Shown piece by piece: positions 12,207 to 21,059 of a DNA stretch of 64,000 bases. The notes below the pieces were generated by a model, which was not told the origin of the DNA, ran no database searches, and worked only from the letters and a program-made list of their open reading frames with translations. The position numbers and the translations under genes were made by a program. Every line of letters begins with the position of its first letter. The first letter of the stretch is position 1. This DNA comes from Agapetus fuscipes (lineage: Eukaryota > Arthropoda > Insecta > Trichoptera > Glossosomatidae): assembly GCA_951799405.1 (NCBI GenBank), contig OX637338.1, forward strand, positions 8,556,001 through 8,620,000, written 5' to 3'.

Positions 12207-12433
12207 TAAGGGATTTCTTATTTATCCCAAGGATATGTGATGGTCATGACTCGTGTGGTTCGAAGTCTATACTCTTTAGTATCTTGCTTTAAAGACACCA
12301 ATGGCATAGATTTGATTTGGTTAAGATTGCTGGTATCACTTTAAGCTATTTAGTTTTTTACCTATTGCATCTTCGCATCCATTTGCATCTTCCAATGGAC
12401 GGGTTCGGTGTAGTGGAACAGTGATGTATTTAT

Positions 12434-12553
12434 GTCAACGACGTTACCATGTTGAAAGCACCGGTTCTCATCAGATCACCGAAGTTAAGCAACATTGGAC
12501 GCGGATGCTACTTGGATGGGTGACCGCTAGGTACACCGCGTGTTGTTGGCATT
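12434..12553 (+). rRNA. 5S rRNA-like sequence (full length; gene or pseudogene)
   Basis: About 120 bases match the animal 5S rRNA pattern from end to end. It starts GTCAACGACGTTACCATGTT, has CACCGGTTCTCATC and GATCACCGAAGTTAAGCAAC in the loop A-C and internal control region, then TACTTGGATGGGTGACCGC, and ends ACACCGCGTGTTGTTGGC, which pairs with the 5' end. Several substitutions against the usual insect sequence (for example AACATTGGACGCGGATGCTA) suggest a pseudogene or a SINE head rather than an active gene. The oligo-T terminator is weak (ATTTCTTGG) because a SINE A copy begins about 6 bases further on. Confidence 0.8.
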
Positions 12554-12559
12554 TCTTGG

Positions 12560-12860
12560 ACCGGTCCGTAGTCCAGTGGCAACACTTCGGACTCGTGAAT
12601 GGAAGGTTGTGGATTCAAATCCCGGCGGCGCACAAAAATATACCATTTGTATTTCCAAATTTGCTCTTCGCCGGGTTGAAAAATCCATAAATATGTACCA
12701 AAGACCAGTCACTGAAAGGTCCATCCAACCCAACAACAACTGGATCTTGCTTGAGAATTGGCGCTTTCTACAGCGACGACCATTCTCGCAGAGGGTTCTT
12801 GAGGTGTGATACACATAAAAACAGCGCTCATCAAATAAATTATCCTAATATTATATTATT
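12560..12860 (+). mobile_element. SINE A, most complete copy
   Basis: The tRNA-like head has A box TAGTCCAGTGG and B box GGATTCAAATCC, followed by the family body (CACAAAAATATACCATTT, GCTCTTCGCCGGGTTGAAAA, GACCAGTCAC, ATCTTGCTTGAGAATTGGCG). It ends with CTTGAGGTGTGATACACA and a CATCAAATAAATTATCC tail. It lies immediately downstream of the 5S-like sequence. Short open frames across it are not genes. Confidence 0.8.
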
Positions 12861-12869
12861 ATTAACAGC

Positions 12870-12995
12870 CTGCCACCCGGATTGAAGAACTCCAAATGTG
12901 TGGGTGTATTTCGTGGAGCAATCAGGACACACCTCTTAAAAAAATCTTATCCATGTGATCGAGGAGGACCCTTGAGGTGTGACACACACAATAAC
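12870..12995 (+). mobile_element. SINE A-like 3' fragment
   Basis: GAGGACCCTTGAGGTGTGACAC matches the SINE A 3' end in shape, 100 bp behind the complete copy. It may be the relic of a second insertion. Confidence 0.4.
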
Positions 12996-13355
12996 CTCAC
13001 TCTCTTATCATTTGTAATCTTCTAAGGAAGCGATCCCGCCCTACAAGTTGGGAAGCTTCTAGATGAGATGGTGTGAGGAAGCCGACTGGCCGCGGCAGAC
13101 CTCCTCCCGTTAGGAAAATTCTGACCGCATCATGTTCGCTTTCATTAGAGATGAGGGATGCTTCCCTGTTTGCTGGTGCTCCACGCTCCACATCCAGCCG
13201 CCCGTTGTTTCCTTTTATTGCGATATAATTTGACATGAGCGCAAATTAAGCGCTTGTCTTTGTAAACTAATGTTGTTTGCTTGTTGTGTACAACATTCAC
13301 ACAGATGGTAAAACGTACGAAATACAACTAAAGAATATTTTTTTGAGTATGTTAT

Positions 13356-13585
13356 CTGTTAACACAGTGAAAGTTCAATGTATTTTTTTTTTTAATTCAA
13401 TAGGAAAAACAATGTTTTGATTCACTTTTATTTATTTTTTTGCTCAAACGTTTTCACCTAATAAAGCATTTTCATGAGCGTAATTGAACATCATTAACAA
13501 ATCTGCTCCTGAAGATGCTTTATTAGGCAAAAACCTTTGAGCAAAAAAAAAAGTGAAATGAAACATTGTTTTTCCTATTGAATTT
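13356..13585 (+). mobile_element. Palindromic hammerhead-like element, 13.5 kb copy
   Basis: Head TTAACACAGTGAAAGTTCAA (13356-13380), arms about 13394-13470 and 13512-13584 (ATTCAATAGGAAAAACAATG and its complement), and a loop of about 40 bp. The right arm carries CTGAAGATGC..TTAGGCAAAA (13509 on); the left arm, on the minus strand, carries ..TTAGGTGAAAACGTTTG. Each arm has lost different core bases. Confidence 0.6.
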
Positions 13586-14177
13586 ATAAAAGAATACACC
13601 TTAAGAAAATCAATAAAAATAATTTCAGATGATTTGAAACTGTACCTGTTGTGATTCTACTAGAAGTGGCTGTAAAACAGATAATACGCTTGTAAGGTTC
13701 CATTTTGCCTTTTCTTTTATTTGTCAGTCGTGTGGACAAATATGAATATTTTCTTACTAAATTTTACTGTCCTTTTTTGTATCATATTTTATACAACAGT
13801 TTATTTCTTCAATTTTCAACTATTCATAAAAAAAAAACAGGTCTCGATTGTAGTCATACTTGTGTAAGGTATATGTATCTGTAAAAAACCGTTTGCGAAA
13901 CCTCAAGTCCATACATTATATCGTCATAAGATTTATGTTATTTATTCTAACAAAATCACCTTGAATTTATGTCCCTTTCTTATACGAGTAAAATGAGATT
14001 GTTTCTTATTTGGGATTCTCCCATATGGGTTTGAAGTCAAATATGTTCTAAAATGAACTTTCCTACCATTTATCAAGATGCAAAAAATGACGACTAAAAA
14101 CATTTATCTTTTACGTAGGTATTTATTTATCTGCCATGCTTAATAATAATTATGAAATATACTTACTTATTAGTTCT

Positions 14178-14411
14178 TTGCAGCTTAGATTTAGATTTAG
14201 ATGTGGCTGACCCCCATGCTGCAAAAACTTTTGCCAACGCCGCACCGGTTTCAGGAAAAGGCGGCAGGTGTTGCAAAGATCATGTTCATGTGAGGTTAGT
14301 TAATTTTGTATGTACACATGCAGCATGTATAATCGCAAACTCACATCTACCTGCTTGTTTGCGTGCATTAAATGTGAACCTTTAATGCCAATATATCCTT
14401 GCGACTTAAAT
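14178..14411 (+). repeat. T repeat, plus strand, preceded by the tail of another copy
   Basis: GCAGCTTAGATTTAGATTTA (14178-14202) is a T-repeat 3' end. It runs directly into GTGGCTGACCCCCATGCTGC, the start of a second copy, which ends at ATATATCCTTGCGACTTAAA. A head-to-tail dimer is the simplest reading. Confidence 0.6.
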
Positions 14412-14418
14412 TATTTAT

Positions 14419-15181
14419 ATTATCTAGATTTTCAGCAGTAACTTCGTGAAAGTTCATTTTAATACAATAAAATAAAAAAATGCTTTGTTTTAATTCACAT
14501 GATGTTATGTTTAGATTCAGAGGTATCTTCAGGATACTTACATCCGGCTAGCTCTCATCAGCATCACTCTCAGGGCGTGGGGTTCTTTCTTTGGCATTGC
14601 TTACTTGTATCCCGGGAAGGGTTTTATAATGAAAAGATAAAGTTAACATGAACAAATAAGGGTTTATTACTGTACTAATATGGGGGGAAAAGGGGAAATA
14701 AGGGATTGGCCAGACCTACAAGTTGTCACTAGAACACTCCCTATTCCGTTGGCTGGAGTTCTAAACGGAAGGCCTGGGGCAGCGCCCCAGGCTAGCGGCG
14801 GTTCACAAGGCGGACGCCTCCACACGTGGGAGCCCCTGGGTGGGCGCTCCTATGCCTCTGGTCCACAAGGCGGGTGCCTTGCTGGCAGGAAATCCAAGTA
14901 GATGGGGGGGGAGGGAGCTCCATCGTAGTGCCCCCTCCTGCACCGCTTGGTGCTTGGTCGCTAACGTCTCAATCGCTTGGCATCTTGCCGGGAACTAACG
15001 ATGAACTCACGAGCGTGGGCCGATTGATTCGCACGGCGCAGTTCGGCCGTTTCCGTGACCGTTCGGCCCACAAACAGACACTGCACACTTCGGGATTGTT
15101 TTTTTATAATATGTTATTTAAAATAATATAACAATGAGTCATGTGAATTAAAACAAAGCAATTTTTTATTTATTGTATTAA
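14419..15181. mobile_element. Inverted-repeat element with GC-rich cargo
   Basis: TTAAATTATTTAT at 14406-14418 and 15178-15190 is a 13 bp flanking duplication. The head 14419-14458 (ATCTAGATTTTCAGCAGTAA, CTTCGTGAAAGTTC) matches that of the 12.1 kb element. Arms 14459-14502 and 15139-15181 are reverse complements with few differences and share CATGTGAATT with the 12.1 kb element. The loop holds about 630 bp, including an unusual GC-rich section (14680-15090) with hairpins at 14772-14792 (GCCTGGGGC-AGC-GCCCCAGGC) and 14866-14881. A decayed core CTGAAGATAC lies at 14535 on the minus strand. Open frames in the loop are not credible genes. Confidence 0.65.
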
Positions 15182-15770
15182 ATTATTTATTACCTAAAGG
15201 AAAACGAAAAATATAAAACACGTCGGTCTTTGGATTTGATCAACTTTCTTTCTGACAAGTCTCTTTTTATATTTATTAGTATATTTTTTCGTCATTAAAA
15301 CCAAAAAAATGTCTAAAATCACTTGTTTTTCAATTCATTTAATTTTTAGAGAATTGTGAGTACGAGAGTTTTCAAAATAATGAATTTTACTCTCAGAAGT
15401 AGGTAGTAACACAAGATGTCTTTGCAGAACTTGTAAAGGAAAAATTCTCTTTCTCTTTTTACTTAATTTCCTTAATCGCCAGTTTTCTTCTGTCTTTTGT
15501 GTCAATTTTCGCGCAGAAACTCGAGGATTTTCAGGCTTTTTCCTATTTAGCCAGTTTGTTATACTTTGTGCTAAAACGTATAGAAATAATGGCACAAGGA
15601 AAATAAATGTCTACTATTCTAAAGAATCTAAAGTGTCAGTGATGAAAAAAATACTTTGGAATAGTTTATGTCACAAGCGATGAAAAAAAGTTTTTAAAAC
15701 CTACTTAAGTGATATTTATTAAAGTAAAAGTTGAAGGGTTTGTCTATTGAAGGTATAAAGATTCATTTGA

Positions 15771-15904
15771 AATTAATAATGTAAAAATAAAACACAAAGT
15801 TTCAAGAGGAAAACTTGATAATGATGTGATAATATCAAAAGCACTCGAGGAAATAAATCAACTCGTGAAAAAAAACTTTGTGTTTTATTTTAACATTATT
15901 AATT
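15771..15904. repeat. Inverted-repeat element, 15.8 kb
   Basis: Arms 15771-15802 and 15873-15904 (32 bp, complementary). The loop has CTTGATAATGATGTGATAAT, then CAAAAGCACTCGAGGA and TCAACTCGTGAA. The loop is shared with the element at 24267-24395, so the two form a subfamily. Confidence 0.55.
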
Positions 15905-16360
15905 TGATATTTATTCTTTAGTTGTTAGATCTTAAGAATTTTATACGGATCAAAAAATTTTTTTTTACTAGAAACACGAAAATACTAATTTTCTTAGTAA
16001 ATAATACTTTCAATGATACAAGAATGAAATCAATGTCCTTAAAGTGTTCTTGGAAAAAAATAAAGACTCAAAGATTATTATATTATTAATTTGATATTTA
16101 TTCATTAGCTGATAGATCTCAAAAATTTTATACGGATCTTATTTTAAAAAAGTTACTAGAAACACGAAATACTAATTTTCTTAATAAATAAGTACCTATG
16201 CAAGGACAAAGTCAAGTGGAGGCACTTGTTTGGAGGTACCGGCCACCCCTAGAGGAATGGCGGCAGGATACAAGACAAGACAAATAATACTTTCAATCAT
16301 ACAAGATTGAAATCGATGTCCCTAAAATGTTCTTGGAAAAAAATAAAGACTCAAAGATGT
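15899..16360 (+). repeat. Tandem duplication of a ~180 bp AT-rich unit, second copy interrupted
   Basis: Unit 1 (15899-16076) and unit 2 (16085-16199 plus 16290-16360) share AATTTGATATTTATTC, ATTTTATACGGATC, CTAGAAACACGAAA, AATACTTTCAAT and TGTTCTTGGAAAAAAATAAA. The break in unit 2 is the LINE family 2 tail. Confidence 0.65.
16200..16289 (+). mobile_element. 3' end fragment of LINE family 2
   Basis: It reads AAGGACAAAGTCAAGTGGAG, then GGAGGTACCGGCCACCCCTA, then GGCGGCAGGATACAAGACAA. This matches the end of the LINE at 38505-38600, but with an ACAAG tail instead of ACAGT. It sits inside the second copy of a ~180 bp duplicated AT-rich unit and interrupts it. Confidence 0.68.
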
Positions 16361-17071
16361 TAACGGGAATGCTTTGAATTTGCCAGTACTATGTTTGTAT
16401 GACACACAAAAAAAATGACTAGGTATATTTTTAAAAATATAGCATTACACGCTAAAAATCTGTGCAATAAAAGAGTTTGATTTCCGGAAAACTTCTACAA
16501 AGAGAAAAAAAAACATTTCAATATTGTTGATATTTTCGAAAAAAAACTTTTCTGTTCTTGTGCATCAATCATAAAGCAAACATGTACTAAGAATGTTGTA
16601 GATATCAGATATATAGGGGCCAACATATTCTATTGTGAAATAATTCAAAGCAGATTAAACTGTATGAAACAGTGCTTACTCACTCACTTGTTCTTGGGAA
16701 GAAAGTTAGCTGGTGAGCTTAAACGCTTCCAATAAATCTATCTCAGCGTTGTGCATCTTTTGGTTAGTAATATAACTCAATGTGGTCGTGTACGACAAAC
16801 ACAATAATATGATCAATTAGATGATAACTATTCGTACTTTGAATTCTTTGTGAACTTTGGATAAAAAATATTATAAATAAGTATTTTTTATCGAAAAATC
16901 TTAAAAAATATGTAAGTATGAGCGTGAACACCCATACTGTGAGAATGGTTATTTTTTACTAATTAATTTAATAATAATTTACTTGATTGTGTACGAGAAT
17001 AGAAATTTATTTGGATAGGTATGTTTTTTTTTAATTGATAATCTTGTTTTTTTTTTTCGCGTTAGACCATC

Positions 17072-17350
17072 CATAGACTTATAGGTTGGTTAGTATGAGG
17101 CTGACCACTCATTACATTTTGTTTATTTACTTATTTTTAAATGTTTTTTTTTTACTTAATGAAATTCTTTTTTTGTTTTTTCGGGCTGGAATATTTTTGA
17201 CGTATAGGTTGGATGAGGCTGACCACCCATACTGTAAAACATATGGTTCACTTTGCCAATGTCAACCCGGTTTCAAGGAAGGTCAGCAAGAGTGGTAGGG
17301 CTTATGATCATTTGAGATTGGATTTTTATGTTGTAAGTATACAATATAGA
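17072..17350 (+). repeat. T repeat, broken: one start fragment and one 3'-truncated copy
   Basis: ATAGACTTATAGGTTGGTTA at 17072-17115 is cut by T-rich DNA. Then TTGACGTATAGGTTGGATGA (17197 onward) runs through GGTTCACTTTGCCAATGTCA to about 17350. The second half of the unit is absent. Confidence 0.6.
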
Positions 17351-17901
17351 TGCTTCTTATGTTGGTTAATTGGTTAAGTTCAATAATCACCTTAATTTAT
17401 TCACAATAAACAATTTTTGTGAAAACAGTTTGCTGTAAAAATAAAATTTATTGTATCAAAAATTATTAAAAAAATATGTATATTATACATTTTATTAACA
17501 CAATAAACATTTTGTTTTCTGTATTTTTTTCCATTGTGTCTTAAGACTTCTTAAGAGGTTACACATCGAAGAAGGCTTAAATTGTAAATGCCACGAAAAA
17601 AAACAAAATGAAAGTCTTGTAATTTATAAGAAAAAATGAGCATTTTTGTTCCAGTAAGTAATTTGAAAATTGATTGAATTGAAGTGGTAAATTTTCTAGG
17701 AAAGTTTTGTATCACATGTACCTATAACTACTTCCTTTCCTTTGTAGTCATACAAATATTCAGATTTTTGTAGAAATCTCATCAAAGATATGCCTCAAGG
17801 GTTATATGAAAAAGTCAACCTCTTTTTTTTCTCTATTTTTTCCACGTCTGTAACCCATACGGTATGAAAACAATATTTATCTTAACCCTTAACTTGGCAA
17901 C

Positions 17902-17917
17902 GTATCTTATTAGATAC
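17902..17917. repeat. piggyBac subterminal palindrome 1 (left)
   Basis: GTATCTTATTAGATAC lies right next to the left terminal repeat, after GGCAAC. Further copies are at 18244-18259, 18298-18313 (partly decayed), 20585-20600 and 20639-20654. Confidence 0.6.
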
Positions 17918-18243
17918 ATCGTTTTTATTTAAATCTGTGACCAAAACTACAAATATTAAATATTTAAAAATATTTGGATCTTTTTCTTTAGGTTGTATTG
18001 TTTATGGTAAAAAATAATAAACCGTCTGTAAAAAGCTTTTGTGTGTTTTTTTCAAACGAGATGGCAATGAGGTCAAAGGGTGGCGCGGGCGCTCTAGTAA
18101 CTTTTACTTTTTTTTTTCAAATGTTGTATTAAATTTAAATTAAAAAATATTTTTATAGTCTCAAATAATTAATGTTTCAACATGTATAGTAAAATTTATT
18201 TTTTATTGGTCCAATAATCTGTTATTCCAATGTTTATTCCGCT

Positions 18244-18313
18244 GTATCCAATAGGATACATTGCTAAGGGACTAGAGAAGTAGTGTTGCCGGGGGATGTC
18301 TATTATTAGATAC
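18244..18313. repeat. piggyBac subterminal palindromes 2 and 3 (left)
   Basis: GTATCCAATAGGATAC (18244-18259) is followed by ATTGCTAAGGG. A weaker copy ending ATTATTAGATAC (to 18313) is followed by GCTGCCAAGCG. The adjoining TTGGCA-like half on the same side links them to the terminal repeat. Confidence 0.5.
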
Positions 18314-18674
18314 GCTGCCAAGCGCTGGGAGAAGGATTGTTTGTATGCATTTCATACAAAAGCAAAAACTGACCAGTTCTGAGAAAAAAAGTTTTTGGAT
18401 TATTTCCAGAAAAAATGGAATTATAGTGTTTTGTAATAATACTGAGTGGTTTGTCTTATCTTAATCGTTTATTTGCTTAGTGTTGTACTTCTTATTTTTA
18501 AGAATACGTAATTTATTATTCCCCTTTTCCTAGTATATTTTGGGGTAATGCTCTATAGAACTAGTCTTTATTATTATTTTTTTTATGTTTCTTTGTTGAC
18601 ACAATGGAATGCTTTCTTTCTTGGAAAGTAAACAGCATACACAAATAGAAAAAATATAGAGCTTAGTTCCTCGC

Positions 18675-18824
18675 ATGCAAGCATCATCAGATATGAGTGA
18701 TGAATCCACAGACGAAGATGAGCTTCGTCCTCTATCACCGTCTACAAGTTCAGCTCCTTCCTTAAATTTCTCCTTGGAAACAATGAATATTTTAAATTCT
18801 GACACTGATGAAAAAATCAATGAT
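18675..18824 (+). pseudogene. Acidic N-terminal coding stub, probably of a piggyBac-type transposase
   Basis: The open frame starts at ATG 18675 and encodes an acidic, Ser-rich start: MSDESTDEDELRPLSPSTS, then about 25 more residues ending near SDTDEKINDTY. Acidic, disordered N-termini are typical of piggyBac transposases, and the stub lies inside an element with piggyBac-type ends (17886-20786), so I infer that identity. At about codon 50 the frame runs directly into reverse-transcriptase sequence, because a 5'-truncated LINE has inserted here. No DDE catalytic residues remain, so the element cannot supply its own transposase. The exact junction lies somewhere in 18815-18840. Confidence 0.5.
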
Positions 18825-19838
18825 ACCTACTGCAACAATAGTAAGGCATGTGTTCGTATTGATGGTGAGTATAGCGAGTGGTTTGAAGTTTATAAGGGTG
18901 TGAGGCAAGGATGTGTGATGAGTCCATGGCTATTTAACATAGTCATGGACAAGTGTGTCAGAGATGCTAGACTTAATGATTGTGGATTGATGATAGGAGA
19001 GAGCAAAGTGAGTGTTCTACTGTATGCAGATGATGCAGTTCTTGTATCTGATTCAGCAGTAGAATTGCAAACAATGCTCTCTAGATTGAATGAAGCTTTG
19101 TTAGGTAACCATCTGAAGTTGAATGCAAGTAAGACGAAAGTATTGATTTTTGAAAGAGATGATGAAAGTATGAATTATGAATTTAAAATTAATGGAATGA
19201 ATGTTGATGTCGTAAATGAGTTTGTATACCTGGGAAGTAAGTTTGAAAAAGATGGAAGAATGACCGGTGAATTTGAAAGAAGAGTAATGAAGGGCAGGTG
19301 TGTACTGGGTGCCACAGCTTGTATCGCCAAAAATCAAAACATATCAAAAAATGCTCGATTGGCGGTACGCAGTGGCATACTTTTACCCACCTTGATGTAT
19401 GGAAGCGAGGCCTGGACGGTGAATGAAAGTGAAATTAGTAAAGTCCATACTGTTGAAATGGACTTTCTAAGAAGTATGATTGGGAAAAAACGGAGTGACA
19501 GGGTGAGGAATGATTTTGTAAGAGAAGAATGTGGTGCAAGAGAAAGTGTGAAAGTGAAGATTAAAAGAAGTTTGTTAAGATGGTTTGGGCATATGGAGAG
19601 AATGAATGAGGAAAGACTGACGAAGAAAGTATATGTTGCTAGAATAGATGGATGTCGTGGTAGAGGAAGACCGAGAAAGGTATGGATGGACCAAATATCC
19701 GAAATTGCGAATGAATGGAATATCCAGAGTCATAATAAAAGAAGAGCTTGTATGAAGAAGGTTATGACTCTGGAGGAAATGAAAGAAGTATGTAAGGACA
19801 GAAAGAAATGGCGGTTGATCTGTAATGTTGGCGAATAG
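18825..19838 (+). CDS. Non-LTR retrotransposon reverse transcriptase, 5'-truncated (LINE family 1, copy 1)
   Basis: About 337 codons encode the C-terminal part of a LINE ORF2. They start just upstream of SKACVRIDGEYSEWF, with the RT fingers motif GVRQGCVMSPWLFN followed by the catalytic motif YADD (codons 117-120 of the fused frame). Then come KLNASKTKV and YLGSKFEKDG of the thumb region, and the typical LINE C-terminus YGSEAWTV, LRSMIGKKRSDRVRN, LRWFGHMERM, RGRGRPRKVW. The frame ends at TAG 19838. The endonuclease domain and the first RT motifs are missing, as expected of 5' truncation by target-primed reverse transcription. The frame has no stops or frameshifts, so the insertion is probably fairly young. 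The protein is like RTE/Daphne-type insect elements; I do not fix the clade. It is followed by a short 3' UTR and a T repeat. Confidence 0.85.
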   Translation, partial: TYCNNSKACVRIDGEYSEWFEVYKGVRQGCVMSPWLFNIVMDKCVRDARLNDCGLMIGESKVSVLLYADDAVLVSDSAVELQTMLSRLNEALLGNHLKLNASKTKVLIFERDDESMNYEFKINGMNVDVVNEFVYLGSKFEKDGRMTGEFERRVMKGRCVLGATACIAKNQNISKNARLAVRSGILLPTLMYGSEAWTVNESEISKVHTVEMDFLRSMIGKKRSDRVRNDFVREECGARESVKVKIKRSLLRWFGHMERMNEERLTKKVYVARIDGCRGRGRPRKVWMDQISEIANEWNIQSHNKRRACMKKVMTLEEMKEVCKDRKKWRLICNVGE

Positions 19839-19941
19839 GGTTTATTAAATTGGAATTTGTTTTTGTTTGTAAATGGATATTTTGTATTTGAATATTATTA
19901 TTTAATGATGTATAAAATGTAATTTGTCGTGTGTGTGTGTT

Positions 19942-20196
19942 CCTTGACTTATAGGTTGGTATGCGGCTGACCACCCATGCTGTAAAAATGGTTCACTTTG
20001 CCAATGTCACCCCTGTCTCAGGGAAGGACGGCAAGAGTTGCAGGGTGTATGTCCATTTGAGATTTGATTTTTATGTTGTAGGTTCACATGAGGCATGTGC
20101 AAGCGCGAACTTGTACGTGTCTGGTTGTGAGAATGCATGTAATGTGAATCTTCAATGTAACATATCCTTGCAACTTAGATTAGATTAGATTAGATT
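19942..20196 (+). repeat. T repeat forming the 3' end of LINE copy 1
   Basis: TCCTTGACTTATAGGTTGGT to CTTGCAACTTAGATTAGATT, complete, with four ATTAG units. It directly follows the LINE 3' UTR. Confidence 0.85.
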
Positions 20197-20584
20197 ACAC
20201 GGGTTTATCCGAGCCCAAGTGCTGCAATTAGCAGTTACAGTGCCTTGCCATCCATCCTTATCATCATTTACATCTGTATCGGCTTCCATTTCTCAAAATT
20301 TAACGACACCCATATCAACTCATTCAAAATTATAAAAACGGAGTATCAGGTCTTATCCTTGACTTTTTAGTTTATGGTGGCCAAGACACTTTTCGGTCAA
20401 TTGATTTTTTGTAACTTTGATTTTTTTGTATAAAAATAAACTTAAAAAATGTTTTATTTCTTTCATATCATTTGTAATATTATATTTATCATTGATTTAT
20501 AATAAATTAAGTCGCAATAAATGAACCCTTTTATAATATATACATAAAATTGATTTAGAACTAAATCTCCGGTCGCCTGGCAGT
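20197..20584. other. Interior of the piggyBac-type element right of the LINE
   Basis: Unique AT-rich DNA with no transposase motifs. The catalytic part of the transposase must have been lost before or after the LINE came in. Confidence 0.4.
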
Positions 20585-20654
20585 GTATCCTATTGTATAC
20601 ATAAAACAGCGCGAGTGGTTCTCCAGGAGCTTGGCAATGTATCCTATTAGATAC
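20585..20654. repeat. piggyBac subterminal palindromes 4 and 5 (right)
   Basis: GTATCCTATTGTATAC (20585-20600) is preceded by CCTGGCA. GTATCCTATTAGATAC (20639-20654) is preceded by CTTGGCA. They mirror the left-end copies. Confidence 0.55.
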
Positions 20655-20861
20655 ATGCGATTTCCAGAAAAGTGAAAATCTAGGATTTTTAAAACTATTT
20701 TTCCCGAAATCTTTGATTTTTTTTATAGACAAATTTTATAAAAAAAACTAAAAAAATAATAATTTTTGCCTCTGCCAAGTTAAGGGTTAAAGAATCTACA
20801 ATCTTAGTTGCAAAAATATATAAATTTTATATCTTTACTGATATTCATACATTCTGATGTA

Positions 20862-21055
20862 CGTTAAAGATTCATATTAAATTCAATCCTACAAGAAAAC
20901 ACCAGTAAGTTCGCGCTTAAAAGGGATAAGTTAATTTCAGATTTTGGTTTTCTTTTATAAATAAACATGCAACATGTAGGAATAAGTGCATTGCTAATCG
21001 TGTTTGTTTGCGAGTGTGCATTAAATATGAATATCAAATGTTATTATGTATGAAG
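20862..21055. repeat. Two diverged T-repeat fragments in inverted order
   Basis: A minus-strand piece (about 20862-20930, with AGTAAGTTCGCGCTTAAAAG) is followed by a plus-strand piece (about 20962-21055, with GCAACATGTAGGAATAAGTG and TGTTTGCGAGTGTGCATTAA). Old and partial. Confidence 0.4.
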
Positions 21056-21059
21056 TATA

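Larger units (their letters stand above)
18825..20196 (+). mobile_element. LINE family 1, copy 1, inserted inside a piggyBac-type element
   Basis: The copy comprises the truncated RT frame, about 105 bp of 3' UTR and a complete T repeat (19942-20196) ending in ATTAG repeats. Sequence on both sides belongs to the piggyBac-type element. I could not identify a clear target-site duplication. Confidence 0.8.
17886..20786. mobile_element. piggyBac-type DNA transposon, interrupted by a LINE
   Basis: The ends are CCCTTAACTTGGCA (17886-17899) and its exact reverse complement (20773-20786), flanked by TTAA at 17882-17885 and 20787-20790. CCC...GGG termini and TTAA target duplications are the established signature of the piggyBac superfamily. 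The element is 2.9 kb including a LINE of about 1.4 kb. Near both ends lie five copies of a palindromic motif, GTATCYTATTAGATAC-like, usually close to a TTGGCA or TTGC core; these are probably transposase-binding sites. The remaining interior holds an acidic coding stub and AT-rich DNA. No intact transposase is present. Confidence 0.75.

Noticed and set aside
14680..15131. Gly-, Arg- and Gln-rich open frames in the GC-rich block
   Set aside because: They are produced by GC-rich hairpins inside an inverted-repeat element, and frames on several phases are open for the same reason.
15335..15595. 86-codon minus-strand frame rich in Lys and Arg
   Set aside because: No domain is recognised, the flanks are A/T runs and nothing around it supports a gene. 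It could be a transposase scrap but I cannot show it.
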